This document shows, in pieces, positions 4,950 to 8,214 of a stretch of DNA of 8,214 nucleotides. How positions within the stretch are numbered: the first letter of the stretch is position 1; each line of letters opens with the position of its first letter. Both the position numbers and the translations under genes were made by a program. The notes beneath the pieces were generated by a model, which did not search any database, was not told the DNA's origin, and worked only from the letters and a program-made list of their open reading frames with translations. The DNA comes from Clostridiales bacterium (GTDB taxonomy: Bacteria; Bacillota; Clostridia; Oscillospirales; QAMX01): NCBI GenBank assembly GCA_003149835.1, contig QAMX01000041.1, positions 1-8,214 on the forward strand. The letters are read 5' to 3'.

Positions 4950-6731
4950 ATGGGAAAACCCGGAAATACTGCTTATCTGCTTCGTTACGCCTGGGGAAAA
5001 TGCAAACTGCTGTTTTTTACCACTTCGCTCAAATACATATTTTCCGCTGTTCTGCCGCTCATTGGCATTGTCGGACTTGGTTCTGTTGTGGACGCGCTCG
5101 TGACGGGAAAGCCGGCGAAAGAGGTATGCGGCGTTATCGTCGTATATCTTGCCGTAAACCTTGCCGTGTCGTTGTCCAAGACGGGAATTACATATCTCGA
5201 TAACATCGTCATGCGAAAAGCATCAGATATCACGCAGCTCGACTATATGTCGGACTGCGTTTTTATCAACTACCACTATGCGGAGGACGGCAGCATCCTT
5301 GATTTGAAAAAGAAATCAATAAGCGCGCATCCGGTGTGGTTTCTCGATAGTCTTTTTAAACTGCTTCTCTATCTTGTTCAGTTTGCAGGCGTGGCATATC
5401 TGTTTGTCACGCTGTCGCCGTGGTTTGTTCTGCTCATCATTCTGACCTCATCGGTATCGGTGCTGCTCAATTTCAGAAAGCAGAGGCTCGATTTTGATTT
5501 TTCGAACGCGCAGACACCGGACAACCGCAAGCTTGAATACTTGTTTCGTGTTATGTCGGATTACAAATATGCAAAGGATATCCGCGTGGGGCAGGCATCT
5601 GAATTTCTGTCCCGAAAATATCATACTGTGTTGGAGCGGCAGATTGAGTCACTCCGCGTGCTGTCGCAAAAAAAGATCGGCATGGATATCATCTCATGCG
5701 TGATCACAGTTGTCCAATCGGTGCTGATGTACGGATTCTTTTCTTATCAAGTATCGGCAGGACAGCTCGGAATTGCGGAATACACGGTTTTGATCGGGGC
5801 AACTACCTTGCTTTTATCAGTGCTGTTCAACTTTTTTGACTGTATCGGTAAGATAAAAAAGACACTCGACTATACCGATCTGTTCCGCGAATACCGAAAA
5901 AAGGTTGCGGATAACAGCGATATTGCGCTCGGAAAATACGATTATACTCCGGAAATTGACTGGAAAAATATACGCATCATATTTTCACATGTTTCTTTTA
6001 CTTATCCGGGCTCTGACCGTCGGATTTTACACGATATTGACTTTTCAATTGAACCGGGCGAGAAAATCGGCATTGTCGGGCTGAACGGATCAGGGAAAAC
6101 GACGCTGATCAAATTACTCTGCCGTCTTTACGACCCGACGGACGGCGTCATTACCGTAAATGGAGTGAATATCAAAACGATTCCATACGGCGAATATATG
6201 CGCCATCTCGGCATTGTTTTACAGGATTTTTGCCTGTTCGCCTATTCTATAAAGGAAAACATTGTGTTTGACGGCGATCCCAGTAGCGAAAAAATGCAAA
6301 GATCGTTTAAGCAAACGGGACTGGAAGAAAAGATTTCAAGACTTCCGAACGGTATTGATACCGTGATCTATAAATTTCTCGATGACAACGGTATTGAATT
6401 TTCCGGTGGTGAAGGACAAAAGCTGGCACTCGCCCGCGCAATTTACAAAAACGCGGATGTGATGATTCTCGATGAACCGACATCGACGCTTGATCCTATC
6501 GCGGAATACGAGTTGTTTTCACAGTTGTCAGACATTTCAAACGGTAAAACCACTCTGTTTATCTCTCACAGGCTTTCATCCACACGTTTCTGCGACCGGA
6601 TATTCGTGCTTTCGGGCGGACAAATCGCCGAGATCGGAAATCATGAAAGCCTGATAAAGTCCGGCGGAATCTATGCGGAGATGTTTGCCGCTCAGGCAAA
6701 ATATTACGAAAGGACCGGTGGCAAGACATGA
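4950..6731 (+). CDS. ABC exporter half-transporter (TMD-NBD fusion), subunit 1
   Basis: This 593-residue type I ABC exporter half-transporter resides in the cytoplasmic membrane. Its transmembrane domain has six hydrophobic segments at roughly 20-46, 59-80, 131-153, 157-175, 246-267 and 277-297. The nucleotide-binding domain is complete: A-loop Tyr352, Walker A G377-LNGSGK-T384, Q-loop Gln425 in VLQDF, signature SGGEGQ (485-490), Walker B VMILD with catalytic Glu509, D-loop STLDP and switch His540. The ATP site residues are all intact, so no degenerate-site signature is seen in this subunit. The start ATG 4950 is chosen over an in-frame ATG at 4917 because AAGGAGG (4937-4943) lies six bases upstream and 4917 falls inside the regulator gene. 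It begins two bases after the regulator stop and its own stop overlaps the next ATG, so the products probably form a heterodimer. No peptidase C39 domain is present. The substrate (drug, peptide or lipid) cannot be determined. Confidence 0.93.
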   Translation: MGKPGNTAYLLRYAWGKCKLLFFTTSLKYIFSAVLPLIGIVGLGSVVDALVTGKPAKEVCGVIVVYLAVNLAVSLSKTGITYLDNIVMRKASDITQLDYMSDCVFINYHYAEDGSILDLKKKSISAHPVWFLDSLFKLLLYLVQFAGVAYLFVTLSPWFVLLIILTSSVSVLLNFRKQRLDFDFSNAQTPDNRKLEYLFRVMSDYKYAKDIRVGQASEFLSRKYHTVLERQIESLRVLSQKKIGMDIISCVITVVQSVLMYGFFSYQVSAGQLGIAEYTVLIGATTLLLSVLFNFFDCIGKIKKTLDYTDLFREYRKKVADNSDIALGKYDYTPEIDWKNIRIIFSHVSFTYPGSDRRILHDIDFSIEPGEKIGIVGLNGSGKTTLIKLLCRLYDPTDGVITVNGVNIKTIPYGEYMRHLGIVLQDFCLFAYSIKENIVFDGDPSSEKMQRSFKQTGLEEKISRLPNGIDTVIYKFLDDNGIEFSGGEGQKLALARAIYKNADVMILDEPTSTLDPIAEYELFSQLSDISNGKTTLFISHRLSSTRFCDRIFVLSGGQIAEIGNHESLIKSGGIYAEMFAAQAKYYERTGGKT

Positions 6732-8214
6732 AAAAGCAGTTTGAAAAGCTCACGGCTCCGGTCTGTATATTCAAAATCATCTATCTGCATGAACCGTCTT
6801 ATCTCATCTGGTCAATGTTGCAAATTGCCGCAAACGCAGTATTGCCGCTTTTGTATGTGTACGCTCCGAAGCGGATACTGGAAGCGCTGACCGCCGGGAG
6901 TGGATTTGCAGACGTATTGAAAATTATTTTTTCGTACGGTGCCATTTTGTTTTTGATAAGTGTCGGCAATACGTTTTTTGCAAATAAAGCCTCTCTTGCT
7001 GCAAGCCGGTTCGCAAAAAAGCTGCAGTATAATATCGGTATCATCACAATGGCATTGCCGGTGTCGGATATCGAACGCGCATCTACTGCCGAAGCGGTAA
7101 ATCTTGCGAAAAACGCATCCGCAATTACTGAAACCGCTTCCTACCTCAGCAGAACAATTTCAAACGCCATTACAATTGCGGGGCTTGCGTATCTGATTGT
7201 CCGGCTTGACGCGGTCTCGCTGCTCTCAGTTCTGGCGGTGGTGTCGGTAAAATCTGTTTTTACTTATGTTCAATTTCGTTACAATAAGAAAGCCCGTCTG
7301 CTTTCGGCGCAGAACGAGCGTGTGGGAAACTACCTGATGGGTCTTGCTTATTTCAATCACGGTGCGGAGAAGGAAATCCGTGTGGACAATCTGCAAGACT
7401 GGTTTATTGGGAAAAACAAAGCCTACCGAAATGAAATGGTGACACTGCAATACAGAGATTTTAAATACACCGCGCTGTTTGAAGCTATACTTACGATTGT
7501 AACTGTGCTACAATCTTTTCTCGTTCTCACCATTCTTGCCGGAAACTATATAAACGGTACCATCAGAATAGCGGACTTCACGATGTTATTTACAGCCATT
7601 ACCTCACTTACCGCCGCATTGTCAGCGTTCAGCGACCAGATCTCTCTGTACAACCGGCAGGTAATGAATGTGTCTGACTATCAAAAACTGACGTTGTTTC
7701 ATGCATGTGATGGCGATAGCACATCCGGCATGGCAACTACGAAAGCGGCGGACGGGATCGGTATCATCAGGTTTGAACACGTTTCCTTTATTTATCCCGG
7801 CGGAAAAGAACCGGTACTTTCAGATATTCATATCACCATACAGGATGGTGAAAAGCTGGTGATTGTCGGTCTGAATGGAGCGGGAAAATCAACTTTTATC
7901 AAACTGCTCTGCAAGTTTTATAAGCCGACCTCCGGCAGGATAACCGTAAACGGTATTGATATATGGAGCATACCGAACAGTCGGTATTATGCCTTGATCG
8001 GGGCGGTTTTTCAGGATTTTACAAATTTTGCTTTTACCATGCGGGAAAATATCGCTTTCACCGAATCCGCCGACAATGAAAAAATATGCGCTGTTTTAAG
8101 AGAACTCGGCATGGATATCTATGCGAATCAGACGGACACATATATCACAAAAACCTTTTCGCCGAATGGGATTGAACCGTCAGGAGGCGAGGAACAAAAG
8201 CTTGCCATTGCCCG
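6728..8214 (+). CDS. ABC exporter half-transporter, subunit 2 (truncated by window end)
   Basis: The gene starts in an ATGA overlap with the stop of subunit 1 (ATG 6728-6730, TGA 6729-6731), with GGTGG (6717-6721) six bases upstream. The frame stays open to the window end, giving 495 complete residues. Hydrophobic segments lie at about 25-46, 63-83, 141-160, 161-181, 249-272 and 282-302. The nucleotide-binding domain shows A-loop Tyr356, Walker A G381-LNGAGK-S388, Q-loop Gln429 in VFQDF and signature SGGEEQ (485-490). Walker B, the catalytic Glu and the switch His lie beyond the window. Both subunits share KxIRV in the cytoplasmic loop between segments 4 and 5 (KDIRV in subunit 1, KEIRV here) and have nearly identical NBD spacing, so they are related paralogues rather than a recent duplication. 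They most likely form a heterodimeric exporter. Whether this subunit has a degenerate catalytic site cannot be judged here. Confidence 0.93.
   Translation, partial: MKKQFEKLTAPVCIFKIIYLHEPSYLIWSMLQIAANAVLPLLYVYAPKRILEALTAGSGFADVLKIIFSYGAILFLISVGNTFFANKASLAASRFAKKLQYNIGIITMALPVSDIERASTAEAVNLAKNASAITETASYLSRTISNAITIAGLAYLIVRLDAVSLLSVLAVVSVKSVFTYVQFRYNKKARLLSAQNERVGNYLMGLAYFNHGAEKEIRVDNLQDWFIGKNKAYRNEMVTLQYRDFKYTALFEAILTIVTVLQSFLVLTILAGNYINGTIRIADFTMLFTAITSLTAALSAFSDQISLYNRQVMNVSDYQKLTLFHACDGDSTSGMATTKAADGIGIIRFEHVSFIYPGGKEPVLSDIHITIQDGEKLVIVGLNGAGKSTFIKLLCKFYKPTSGRITVNGIDIWSIPNSRYYALIGAVFQDFTNFAFTMRENIAFTESADNEKICAVLRELGMDIYANQTDTYITKTFSPNGIEPSGGEEQKLAIA

Overview
The window looks like a chromosomal segment of a Gram-positive anaerobe, most likely a member of the Clostridia (Oscillospiraceae-like). 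This is an inference from three things: the MEP-pathway kinase IspE sitting next to a DUF362/ferredoxin-type iron-sulfur protein, strong AGGAGG-type ribosome binding sites, and two XRE regulators plus an ABC exporter pair of the kind common in Firmicutes. No rRNA, tRNA, CRISPR array or transposase was seen.

Region 1 (1-2356, + strand) is a tightly packed, G+C-rich housekeeping block. It holds the C-terminal end of a PLP-dependent class I/II aminotransferase, a DUF362 protein with two C-terminal [4Fe-4S] motifs, and ispE. Gaps of 12 and 13 bases suggest one operon. Region 2 (2357-2670) is a non-coding junction with two strong inverted repeats: a 20-bp stem about 85 bases after ispE, and a perfect 32-bp palindrome that best fits a terminator for the convergent minus-strand gene.

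Region 3 (2671-8214) is visibly less G+C-rich and looks accessory. A minus-strand XRE regulator with a helical, TPR-like C-terminal part (2671-3840) is transcribed away from a second XRE regulator (4252-4947). The two are separated by a 411-base region with a well-formed promoter for each gene and several candidate operators. The second regulator has four exact 29-residue helical repeats after its HTH. It is followed, with a 2-base gap, by a complete half-transporter of the type I ABC exporter class (4950-6731). A second half-transporter starts in an ATGA overlap and runs off the window end (6728-8214).

The likely working unit is therefore a regulator plus heterodimeric ABC exporter cassette with tight translational coupling, flanked by a divergent regulator. 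The substrate cannot be read from the sequence. The least conventional features are the 29-residue repeat array in the regulator, a pair of GTAAC sites two helical turns apart upstream of its promoter, and a doubtful 53-codon ORF in the divergent intergenic region.
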